Source: Membranipora membranacea (Eukaryota > Bryozoa > Gymnolaemata > Cheilostomatida > Membraniporidae). From it: DNA of 64,000 nt. The stretch lies in assembly GCA_914767715.1 (NCBI GenBank), contig OU612068.1, forward strand, positions 1,982,001-2,046,000. The letters run 5' to 3'. The position numbers and the translations under genes are program-made. Positions 1 through 12,500 of the stretch are shown here, piece after piece (the stretch's first letter is position 1; each line of letters starts with the position of its first letter). The notes beneath the pieces were generated by a model. It saw nothing but the letters and a program-made list of their open reading frames with translations, was not told where the DNA came from and made no database searches.

Positions 1-527
1 CAAAGGTAGGCAGCACTCTGTCATATTTTTATTAGTTTCTTATGGTTGAGAGGTCAGATCTGCAACTGTCTGCTCCCGTTATTCACTGTTCAGGCAATAA
101 TCAGGCGCCAATTTTGCTCTCGTCAACTTGTGCAATGCAACAATAATACATCACATATCTGAACATAATGTAGGGGTGTGAGTTGGCTATATTTGAAACT
201 AGTAAGACAATTACAAATGGAACAAAGGTTCTGGTTCTGGCACTTTGCGTTTCCGGGTCCATGAAAGAGTTGTCCACTCATGTAGTTATTTCAGAATAGG
301 TTTCACAACTCCAGGTGATATTTTTGTGTGATTAATGTTTACTTGTAATTTATAATGGTAATTATTTGTTCTCTGAGCACCCCAAGTGCCAAGCGTTTGA
401 AGATTATTGGACATGACACTGTTGAGAATGGCTGTCTGAGCATCCAGGGGTCACCCAAAGGTCATTAATCACCTGATTAAGATTCTGTTTTCTTGATATG
501 AACATGACATAATTTTATTAAATGAAG

Positions 528-3500
528 GAGAATCTAAGGACACCTGGACAGTTGTTATCTCTGACCAGTCAGTTAGCTTTTACATCGGGAAGTTCAGCAC
601 AGCAAGAAGCTCAGGGTGACTGGAGTCCTTGTCTGAATGAGAACAAAAGAAAGAGATGCTATGACAACATCAAACAGAGCAGTCCTATTAAGGTGAGGAA
701 CATCTAAATTGCACGTCAATTCTTTATATTTTTAATAATATATTTGATACATCTAGCTAAAGTCCCTGTGTCAATTTGGTACTGTAAAAAAATACTGTGC
801 ATTTCTGTTCTTTATGAATGATACGTTACTATAAAGACTTATTTAAAATGGTGTTTTGTTGTCTGGCAACGAAATGTAAAATATTGCACAATATTGTAGG
901 GCAGCCAAAATACAGGTTTGACTGCTGTATTTGATGATGTGAGCTTATTACCTCCTGCGTTGAAGCGGGTCGCTACTGAGAATGTCGGGTCAGCTATCTC
1001 TTATAACAGTATAGAGAAGGCCAGGGAGGCGTCACTGTCAGTACATGTACCGTTCAGCTTACAGATCACGAATACTTCTGCTGTATGCCTCGATACAAGT
1101 CAAGATGTTATCTCCCCTTTTCAAGAGGTTTGTTACAGAAAACACATGTTACACCCACAAGTGTAATAATTTTCAAAACTTGTAATAACACCCACAAATG
1201 TAATAATCTCTTCCCTCAAATGTAATAACCAACCACAACTGTAATAACTTCTTCCCTCAAGTGTAATAAAATGTTTCACCCACAAGTGTAATAATCTGTT
1301 CCCTCAAATGTAATAAAAAAAAAATCGCCCTCAAGTGTAATAATCTCTTCCCTCAAATGTAATAATTTTATTCGCCGTTAATTGTATTGGAGAATAGAGA
1401 GGTAGATCATCTGACAGTGCTATTACTGTGTTATATGCGCCTTTTGGTGTTTTTTTGCGCTCCAAATTGTCATAATAGGGCTTTAAATCATATGAAAATC
1501 CATCCGTTTGAGTTGTATAGGGGAGACAACGTAATTGTAAATGGCTAAAAATTTAAATCCTATGAAAATCAATCCATCATTCATCCATCCATGTAATCAT
1601 TTTTCACCATACCTATTCTGCAGCTAGTGGGCCATTTTTCTTTCCTAGCTTTCAATAAAACTCCTAAATTTGACCTGCAGTGGAGCACACCTAGTTAGTA
1701 GCACCGCAATAGACCAGAGGAAAAGGTTATGAGTTATAGGCCTAACTCATTCTAGTTATAAACCTATTGATTTGTATCATAAGCAGGTGTGAAAATAACC
1801 AGATTTGTTTGGAATGTGTTGGAATAACATGGGCATAGGCTTAGTGCAAGGAAGACAAAGCTGATAAAAATTACACTACCCACTGTCAGTGGATGAAGCA
1901 CAACTTGAGTTTTAGTGATGAGTTAATATGTCCACAATTTTTTATCAAAGGCTGCGCCGGCACCCAGTCATGGTCGTAGTAAGGCAAAAAGTCTCAACTG
2001 TACTTTTTTATATACTGCTCATTACCAATAACATTAATTTTGCGAATGCTTGCAATAGTTTTTAATCAAGCAATGGAACCTATAAATTTCCTAGCTATCT
2101 CTGCGCATGTCCTTGGTGTCAAGGGTAAGCGGTGACAAACCTGATGATTTAGAAATAGAATGAACATTATGTGCTGGCAGCCCACCAGACAGCACTACCA
2201 AAGACTATAAATAGACTAAAAATTCATCTAATAATTTATATATATATACATATGTACATTGTACCTTTATTGACATAAGACTGCTGCTTATAAAAGTACA
2301 GGAATATAGACGAGTAGGTGTTGGACAGGCCAGTACAGAAATTTAAGACATAATTTTTGATTATGGAATGGTAATAAGAGTATGAAAATAAATGCTACAT
2401 GATGTATGAGACCTATGACCTGACTTCTATTTTAAAAGATGAACAGAAAGTCAGTACTACTAATAACTAATCTACAGTTTAATCCACACAAGCACACAAC
2501 ATGATATAATGATTGAAGTAAGAAAGCTAAATGTATAGTATCGAATCAGGGAACAAACATACATCGGATTTAATTAGATTAATTAATTCCAGTGTATGTT
2601 TGTGACTCGATACCACCCGAATCTTAGATTCTCCAAAGTAATGTAACCGTTTATCCAGCCAGTGCCATAGCCCTGCAAAATTTCTCGCAATTCTATCGCC
2701 ACTCCACTGCCTCTTCCACAATGTTGCATGATCGTTCTAACACCGATCACTGGGTTTAGTTCCAACTTCAGCTCTCTCTCATCCATTAGATTGAAATATA
2801 CCTGTGGGCATGACTTACGGGATTCATACACACACACAGGAAATTGAGTTCCAAAGACGGTCTTTATATTGAGGAAATCATATATGCTGCCTCTGGCAGC
2901 ATACCGGAATATGAGCTCAATATCAGCACATTTCAAGTCGGAAAACTTGCAACGAGGCTTCCGGCGCATGTTGAGGGCTAAATCACGCCACAGCCGACAC
3001 ACACTCCATATCCTTGTCAGACTTCTGAGATCGACGGAACATAACTGAAGTAGGAGCATAATCACTAGTAGAGGCAGTTCGTTGATATGAAGTGGCGATC
3101 TATATAATATTAGACAGAAAAGATGAATCACACTTTCATATCGTAATCAGATCGGTATAAATCTCCCTCCCAGTGAAATGCATTCTTATAACCCTAATCA
3201 CAATGATGAAGTAGGCCCTACATACATACAAAATATATCACGTCCTACTATATATCTTCTTGTTTCCCTGATGGTAATTTTTAAAGTAGCAATATAACAT
3301 CAAGTGGATTCGGTATAGATATTGTAAGTGAATAGTGCCATTTACGCACCGTTCCTCAGCTGACTCCTTTGATGATGGAGTTTCCTTATCACTGTCAGTG
3401 GTCTTTGGCAGACAGGTTGCTTTTCGCTTCACTTCTACAGTGCTGGTACTACAATGGTAGAAATCAAAATACATGTTATCAAGAACGTAATGCATCTTTG

Positions 3501-6500
3501 CCCTTGATCAAGAAACACGTATCGACAATATATAGGCAATGACGGTCAGAATAAATAGTCTTTACTTTGCTCTTTGTCTTTGATAAGTATGTTTTCAGGG
3601 GCCGCGCAGCTTACCATATTTTCAAGCTCCTGTACCGAGCTTGATGAATTTATTCACTGTCATTCTGACTTGGCAAGGAAAACCTACCAAGATTTTGAAC
3701 CTGAAAGCTGGAAGCGACAATAGGAGTTATCCTTTCATGTATTTAGGCCTTACCTGATATGAAATGCTGAATTCTGTGCTTTAATGCGGCTGCTGTTAGA
3801 CTCGATAATTGTATGATTGATGGGAATGTCTGTTGCTTCTGATGTACTGGCGCTACAACCATTCAAAGAAAAAGGAAATTTTATCATCGGTTCTATCACT
3901 GCCCCGGTTTACACAGTCTTAATTTTGCAACATATTCATATAGGTGATTGAAGTTATTTGTAAACCAGGAAGCATCTCTAGTTTGTCTCCTGTCCACTAC
4001 TCATTGTATCACATGCCATTTATACTGTATAATTGAGTCATCGTGGCTTGCACAAAATAAGTTGTACTATGTTTGGGTTTGAACATTAATGATCATGCGT
4101 TTAGAATGAATCAATGGAAACAAAATTAAATACCTGGTTGTAGGGGAGGGTCTTGTGGAATCTGTCGTAATCTGCCTTGAACTCTCAACGATTTGATGTA
4201 TGTCCCTCATGTCATTCCTAAGGACTACATAATGGGTACCTCTCGCCTCATCTTGATGGCCAAGTACAATCGTGGGCAGCGCTCTATTAAATGCTCTGCT
4301 TCCACTTGGTGTTAGTATTGTTGATCCATGTTGAATAGTAGAATCAATGAGTATCTGCACATTGAAGATTTCTGCAGCTACCTGGAGCGTTAGATGGTCG
4401 CCAAATTCCGCATTTTGGCTCATCCGTGTGATGTATTCGTTTTCATCCTCCCCAATTGCTTCAGTCCACAACACGCTGTTTTGGATTCCGACATACCTGT
4501 TTCTCATGAGATATTCAATAACCTCACTTCTGAGTGTGTCCGCCGAACGGTATATTCCTAACTGTTGAATAGCGTACGCTATGGCTGCAAATTGACAGTT
4601 CCCATCCGGTGCTGGGTTGAAAATGGTTGGCGAGGCAAAGAGTTGAGAGCTGTTGCTTATCAGCACGTCCAATCTGGTTTGCTGCATTCGTTTCTTTTGG
4701 AGACTAAGTGTACTGCCAGTCAGGTCCCTGACTGAAATCCACTTCGTTTTGGCATTGTTATTTAAGTGATATTTTACTTTATACATGTACAGTTTTTCAT
4801 TTCTCTGGATTACATTTCCCATCACAACCTTTGCCTTGGATATTCATTTGTTGCCTGTCCTTAGCCGTATCAGGACTCTGTCATTTATTTCATATGTCGG
4901 TGTTTTTAATGACTTGATTGAGCGTCTTATAACTCTCTCATTTTTCTTTCAACTGGCTATTCTTGCCTCACTTCGAATTCTCTCAGTTGTGTTCTCGGAT
5001 GTTGTGAGGAACTTCTCCCGTCCGTAATACACATTTAGTGGACTCCACCAGGCTAGTTCTCCTCGTGGCATATCGTTCAACTGGAGTTCATATGTAGGAA
5101 GCTCATTTACCCAGTTTGTACCATTGGGATTCGAGATGAGGTCGTACTGAATTTTGTACTTCAACGTACGGTGGGACCTCTCTACTTTCCCCTGCGACTC
5201 TGGGTGATATGGGCTGCTGAATATTTGTCGAATGTCTCTTGCCTTCAGCAGTCTGGACACATCCTGCTTAAATTCTGTACCTTGGTCATTCTGGACTATC
5301 GTTGGGTTACCAAACGTGTCAAATATCGCCTTCAGCTCCTTTGCCACATTTTTTGAAGATTTTCTGGTCAACGGTCTCAGCCAGGTGTATCTAGAGAAGA
5401 CATCGAGCACAGTCAGAATATATCGATATTCTTTACCATTATGATACGCCGGGTTGTTACGAAAGTCAACTAAGTCGATTTGTACTCGCCACATGACGGT
5501 CCTACAGCATATCGGTGTAATGGGAGCCTTGTTGCTGAACCTAGCAGACAGTCTTTGCCGGGTGGTTGAGTGTTGTAACGCAGATGCAATAGTTGCCTCA
5601 GAGAATCCTATGTATGTGCCTTTCATTTTTAACTGCAAACGTCGTGGTCCAAGACCCTTCTCAATATCAAAGTGTTTAGCAATCACCGGTGCCTTCTCGG
5701 ATTGTCGTATCACTCGTAATCCATCTGCAAAAATCAGTAAAATATGGCATTACAGTCTGAGACATATTGACAATGTAGTATGCAGATGCTTTGTGTTGTG
5801 TGATTAAACACCTAGGGACTCCAATCAAAGTCATGGAGATATGTTCTTGTTCAAATTCACACCAACCTTCATACACCTGGAGTTGTCTTCTATGTATTTT
5901 GATATCAATTGACTCCAACAAAAAGGGCGGACAACTCCAATATTCCACACAAACTACATTAGCTACTGCTATTTATATGAATGCAGTATGAATGAGTAAA
6001 GTCATAGTGTATGCACCAAGGTTATTTCAATTAAGTTTCATTGCCATCTTCTTGTTTCATGAATGAGGATGTGGAGACAAGAAAATTCATCAAAATTGAC
6101 CGAACTTCAGCGTAATAGCCAATTAACACTAGGGGTGGAATGAGACTGTTTTTGAAAGTCAAAACAAGATGAGAAGGGACAGCATGAAGTAAGGACAAAG
6201 TAGGAACAATTCTATAATCTTCTTCCCGCTTCGAAAATAAGAGTGGGTAACTTAGTTTTGTGTCAACGAGACTGCGTCACCCCGCCTCAAAACCCATCTC
6301 GAAACGGAGGGGCGTCTCATTCCTAATGAAGACAATTAATAGTCATGCGTGACCTAAAATAAACATTACCCGGAGAGACAGGTAATTCGAAAATGCTGTG
6401 CTACAAATTGGGCTGTGTGTAATGAAATATTCAATGAGTACATTGTGAATTAGGCTCTGCTTACCAAGGAGAAGAATCTGTTCTGAGTCTTTGATTTCCA

Positions 6501-9500
6501 CGCTCCAACGTCCCCTGTAGCGCCAGTGATGAACGTATGCAGAACGCTCCAATTTACTGCGGTCCTTGACTGCGGATTTAAAGTTTAAACTCTCTATTTT
6601 CATAATCACATCATATATGCCACCATTCATCACAGTAGGCTTTCTCTTTCCTCTAGCATACACACTGTCGCAGCATATGAATATCGAAAAGACAAGTAGT
6701 AACATCACTCTGAAAAAGAATAAACAAATTTCATTGATGTCAATTCAAGTTATAGGTTTCATCAATGACTTAGATCATTGGTTTCATGTATAATACTATT
6801 ATTTGTAGCAGAACCGCTTAACATCCGAAACCCGGTAACTATTGTCAGTTCCTTGCCAGGATTGATGATGGAATGCCAATGACAGGCAGTAACTTTAAAA
6901 TGCTTGTAGAAACAATGAGATGTAAATGAGATGTAAATGAGATGTAAATGAGATGTAAATGAGATGTAAATGAGATGTAAATGAGATGTAAATGAGATGT
7001 AAATGAGATGTAAATGAGATGTAAATGAGATGTAAATGAGATGTAAATGAGATAGTGATTGTTTTTGCTCACCTGAGGAGTGAAGTTGACATCTTGGTCG
7101 CTGCAATGAACAGCAATAACTGATGAAAAATTCTACTTTCTTTTACACTGTGATATATTGGGGTAATAATGTCCAGCTGTGTCTGTTTATTTTTGACTTC
7201 AAGCTTTTGTTCAAGTTATGAAACATTATGATTGATATTTTGTGCATAAAAAGAGAGGTAAAATTAACACGTATTTATTAATTGGTTGAATGTACAATAG
7301 AATTAGACCGATCAAAGTCAACTGTGACTATCCTATGCTACAACGTTTTTTCACACATAAGCTTGTATATATCTTTTATTACAACTATTTGAAACTCTCT
7401 CCGTAAAAATATTTCACATGATTGTCCGAGTTTATGTAAATCCTAGCCACCCTAAATGACGGCTCCAAAAGAATAATAAGATGGGCAGCATCAGTAATAT
7501 CATAGTTTGACCATCGTGAATCTTGATGTGCTCTGGCTGGCTTAATCAATACCATGACTCTTCCTACTAGACATATAAAGTTTGGTAATATTGTAGAGTA
7601 CAATGAGATTGATTGTTAATACCCGTATAAAACTTGTTAGAGATGATCTCTCTTATCAGTTTCAAAGTTTATAATAAAGTTGTCTCCCCTACACAACTCA
7701 ATGCCTTTGCATGGATTTTCATAGGTTATTACATTTAAAACCCTATTATGACAATTTGGAGTGTAAAAAAACACCATAGGCACATATAACACATTAATAG
7801 CGCTGTCAGATGATATGACCTCTCTATTCTCCAATACAATTGCCGGCAAGTAAAATTATTACGTTTGAGGGAAGAGATTATTACACTTGTAGGTGATTTA
7901 TTTTTTATTACATTTGAGGGAAGAGATTATTACAATTGTGGGTGAAGCATTTTATTACACTTGAGGGAAGAAGTTATTACACTTGTGGGTGGTTATTACA
8001 TTTGAGGGAAGAGATTATTACATTTGTGGGTGTTATTACAAGTTTTGAAAATTATTACACTTGTGGGTGTAACAACCCATCAACATCATACCAATAGGCT
8101 CGACAATTGAAGTGATACATTCTTGATATTTTACCCCATGCAATATTGTCATGCATTTGCAATATAATTTTATATTGAGAAAGACATTGATTCAGGCACT
8201 AAATGCACTTTATGCGATTCTCAAGCAATGACTCCAATGCACTTTCAGTAAGATATGACATGGCTACGTGTCTTACTTCACCAACAAAAAAATCAAATAA
8301 GACAACATTGTGGTTGTTTTAAACTTCTGGAAATGAAATAACTTATTTGATGTTCCTGATATGAGGTTTTGTTTTATTTTAGTTCAGTTCACCGCCGCTG
8401 AGAAGCAGCATTTTACCCTGTTCTGTATCTTCACCCCCTTTAAATGAGAGGATTAATGCTCCCATACCATTCCACCTGTCACCAAACATAGCACCTGCCT
8501 CACCTCTAAGTCCTGTCAGATGTACATCTAGTCCTGATCTAGCTGCTAGCAGTATCGCTACCAGCGAGGACTCATTCGCACAGGCATTCACCTCCATAAA
8601 ACACACTGATGAAAGTAGCAGCTCCTCAAGAATGAATATTCTTGAATGTATTAGTCGATCTGACAGTAATTTATCGTTACATGAACTTCATTCACAATCA
8701 GCCACAGGAAGCGCAAGTCTGAATAGCTCTTCAATAGTGGGCACACCACTGAATATGAGCATCAGCAGTGCTACTGGAGGAAACGAACCTATCGATAGCG
8801 TGTTCTCCTCTCCTGGAAATAATGTAACTTCGACCACTTCTGCTCCGACAAGTAATATGGATCATAACAAAGAGAACACTAGTCTATCTAGTCATAGTAT
8901 TAGCAGAGAAAGACATCGATCTGGTCAAATGAAGACACCAGATCAGAAGCTGAGAATTATGACACCTTCCACTAAGGAGAAGGGTCTAAAGAAGACCAGA
9001 TTTCAGAGCATAGTCAGATCTTACTCTGCTAACTTTGATTATCTGCCACTCAAATCCAGCACAGAACAACCAGGTTAGTTGTATTCTGACCAAGGAGTAC
9101 TCTTTGTCAAGTTCCTTGTTCTTTAATTGAAACAAAAGTGCCGGACCTTTTTGTTAATGTTGGTTTGCAGCTTGCAGCCTGCTCGAATGTGAGAACTGCT
9201 TCAGCATCAATTAAATTGTAATTTAAATAACATCGCAGAATCAAGTAAGGCTTCATGTTTCAATATCTCCAGATGATGCTAAAATTGCCTCTCTAATCCT
9301 TGTTATTTCCACTACCTGACTACTTGTATATGACTTTTTTTTAACCATACACACCCTCTAGTCTATATTCTAGATTTCAGCCCTAGTGATCAGCTATTAC
9401 ATTAATCTGGTAGACTCCACATTCTATCAAAGAGCTCCTTAGTTTTGGTGAACACACAGGCAAAAGCCAACACCCCAATTAAATACAGTACTTGTTACCA

Positions 9501-12500
9501 TAGTCCACAGTTAATGTTTACCTATAAGTAGTTCAAAGTGCCTTATGCTTCTAGTAAACTGAATGGCAAGCTTTAAAAATCCCCTCAAACCTAGGGATAT
9601 CCCTGAACATCAGTGAAAAATATCCAAATCGGTAAGGGAGTGTTTGTATGTCACGTGCAATAATCAGGGGAGTCCCCACATTTTTGGACAGACTTTGAGC
9701 TTGTCAGCTAAGATAGTGGTTTGTGTACTTTGAACCTTCTTTGTTTGGGACATTTTTGCTCAGACTCCCTGATTAATTCCTGCCAGTGGTTATTGCTGCT
9801 CAACCCTATATTTAATATTGCCAGCTCCGAGGTGATATCTTTTTCACTCTGGAGATACTGATAGGATGCTTGATCTAGTTCTTTTGTACAGCATTGTAAT
9901 CTTTATTTGCATCTGAGCTCATCTTGCAAGCAAAAATATTCATAATTTGCATGAAAATGCTTTTACAGCCAAGACGAATGCATACAGAGTCATGGGATGT
10001 ACAAATCGATCAAATGTTAAATCTAGTCACGGTAGTCGAGTAGTTGAGATATGGTACACTTTCGAAATCAAGAGTGACCTCACAGTCCTCCGTATATCGG
10101 CTGTGGGGAGGTTTGCCATGCTCGGAGAATCCACCGGGTGTAACTTGACAGTACTGTGCTTCAGTAAAGGCTATCTGATCTACAAAATTAAGTCAACCAA
10201 ATGTTTTATCTAGGTAACTCCACAGGGTAGTCTACTTTCCTTTGTCGAGTAGGATATTTGGTTTAAAACAATACAAAAGTATGCAGGAGGCAAAGTTGAG
10301 AGGGGGTGGCATAGACAATGGGGGGTGGGCTTGATTGTGGAAATTCAAAGGGAAACACAGTCAGTAAGGTTTAATGGGTACTAGGATAAAACACTTACCA
10401 GTGAATGTGGTGTTGCCCAATTTATTGATGAGCAGGTGTAGCTGGCACCAATCTGTCAAAGTGAATCCTCGGACCATTACACCATTAGCCATCAGCTTCT
10501 TAATTCCCAGAGTGTTATCTCGGTACCAGGTTAGCTTGCTTCCCGCGGATATTTCAGTGCATACACTACAGCTCACTTCATGCATTTTGTATGGAGCAGA
10601 GCACACAATCTGCAAACTTACACCTCGTGTTTGCATCCATGATATCCAGCGATCATTATAAAGGGAGATAGGGCTCCAATTGAGATATATTATCAACGAA
10701 GCCCCTTTCATTGATTCCGCCGTAATCTTCTCCAAGTAGTTCAACACATCGTTTTCAACCAAATAATTTGTTGAGAAAAAAAGCGGAGCACCTTGTAGTT
10801 CAAATATACAATATGCCCCAGCATTCCACTTGACTCCATGTAATTTTGAAAATAAAAAGTGGTTCACGAGATCCTGTCGACTGGAAAGCGCCATTGCCTG
10901 TTGTAATTTGCAATGCTCCCCTACAGTTGTGCTCATTGACTACATAGATGTTATAATTTTTTTTAAATGAAACCTGGCATACCTGGGATTAAGCCAACCA
11001 AAAAGCAGTGTGTATGTGTGATACGCCCACAGGTACTGCCCACAGGCATATTGTTAGTTTCATTCCACTAAAACCCTTATCAATTACTCTACAGTGGTAA
11101 AGTGAAAACTGACATTGAATTTAAAATCACTTAGAACTTAGGCTAACTTTTACCTAGTTAGAAGCAAATTGAAACTTTTAGCTCTGATAGTCATGTTTAT
11201 ATTAGCAACATTTCATTCTCTCTTTACATTTCGTATAAGATGACAGCAGCAGCAGACTGACTGCCAACTCATAAAAGATAAATTTAAAATAGAATAGATC
11301 ACAAATACAGATAGAAGGCAACTTAGTAGCATCCTGAATCATTCCTGACCCTCATAGAAGTGTCCTTAGACAAGAAGAGATCTGTCTGTCATCGCCGATT
11401 GTGTTTTGAGAATCTGATAATAACGTTAGCCAGATTGATTATAAACGGCCTTTAAATATCAAATACAGATTTGTCATCTGATTTTATCAACTTGGATATC
11501 AGCTTGGACTTGGATAATCTGATACACCTGGATATCAGTTTTACATTTTCTGCTTCATAATGGAAAATATATCACTTTATTGTGTGATTTGGGTTCGAAA
11601 ATATAGAAGAGATGAGATATGATCGAGATGGAAACTTTTATACATCAATCAATTTCATTTCTCAAATGATTTGTTTACCTTAACAGCTTAACATACTTAC
11701 ACTGCCGTGACAAGAATGGTTTGTTTATTTCAGAGTTCCTGACCCCAGCAGTAAAAAGAGAGCGTAGGACACCGATGAGAACTCCTAAGAGCCTGAGGAA
11801 GAGGCAGACAGAGGTACCTCAGATACTGGGTACACCTGATTATCTGAGTCCTGAGCTATTACTAAAACAACCGCACGGCCCAGCTGTCGACTGGTGGGCT
11901 CTTGGGGTGAGTGTCTACATGTACCACCATATCAAGAACAAGTTTAATCCAATTGCCTGCATTCCAGTTGCTCCTTTCCGCTGGTCACGCCGTGACGAGC
12001 AACTTGGAGTACAGACAAATGGATCAAACTTGGTCTCCACCATATCTATAATAGAGGTAATGCTTACCCGTCACCCAAGAGGAATTATTTGTAATATACT
12101 GTAATATAATATATGATTTATAATATAATATGTAATATAATAAATTTGTATGGAGTATTCCCCCCATCTCAATTTACACGAGAAGCCAACTCCACTCGCG
12201 TCGAAGACAATATGATGATGGGAAGGAAATCAAGATAATATCGTTTTAATCATCTAATCAAAGCTTCAGAGCCAATCATCTTGAATCAACTCCAATCTCA
12301 ACTTTCTTCCTTCTCTTTGCAGATTTGCTTGTACGAGTTTTTGACGGGATTCCCTCCATATTGTGAAGACACAGTAGAGAAGATATTTGAGAATATTCTC
12401 AGTAATAACATGGAATGGCCGGAGGGTGAAGAAGAACTGTCTGCACATGTTGTAGACTGTATACAGCTGTTACTGTGTAGAGACCCAGAGACCAGAGCTA

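Larger units (their letters stand above)
1147..8074 (-). mobile_element. Ginger-type DNA transposon with long terminal inverted repeats
   Basis: The ends begin TGTTACACCCACAAGTGT and are mirrored at 8074, so they are TGT...ACA termini. The coding strand is - and carries an integrase of the retroviral/gypsy type plus an OTU protease. There is no reverse transcriptase, gag or LTR. From family knowledge, Ginger elements are cut-and-paste transposons whose transposase is an rve integrase and which may carry OTU. I could not find a convincing target-site duplication (left flank ...aacaca, right flank acccat...). Two premature TGA codons in the ORF suggest that this copy is dead. Confidence 0.82.
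1128..8382 (+). other. MASTL intron of 7.25 kb filled by a DNA transposon
   Basis: Donor gtttgt after 1127 and acceptor ttttattttag before 8383, both phase 0. Nearly the whole intron is the Ginger-type element. About 300 bp (8075-8382) is plain AT-rich intron with no feature that I recognise. Confidence 0.85.

Noticed and set aside
4067-4825. OTU reading frame as a separate gene starting at MMGNV
   Set aside because: The frame is continuous with the integrase through two TGA codons, and the MMG start lies inside the GPY/F-like stretch.
6762-7106. 114-aa and 75-aa - frames rich in HLIYISFTS
   Set aside because: Artefact of the 11-bp minisatellite; two frames give the same repeat.
1147-8074. 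Element as a gypsy retrotransposon
   Set aside because: The integrase suggests it, but there is no reverse transcriptase, protease or LTR. The ends are inverted, not direct, so a Ginger DNA transposon fits better.
9947-10213. 88-aa + frame in a MASTL intron
   Set aside because: No likeness, no splice signals and no neighbours in phase.
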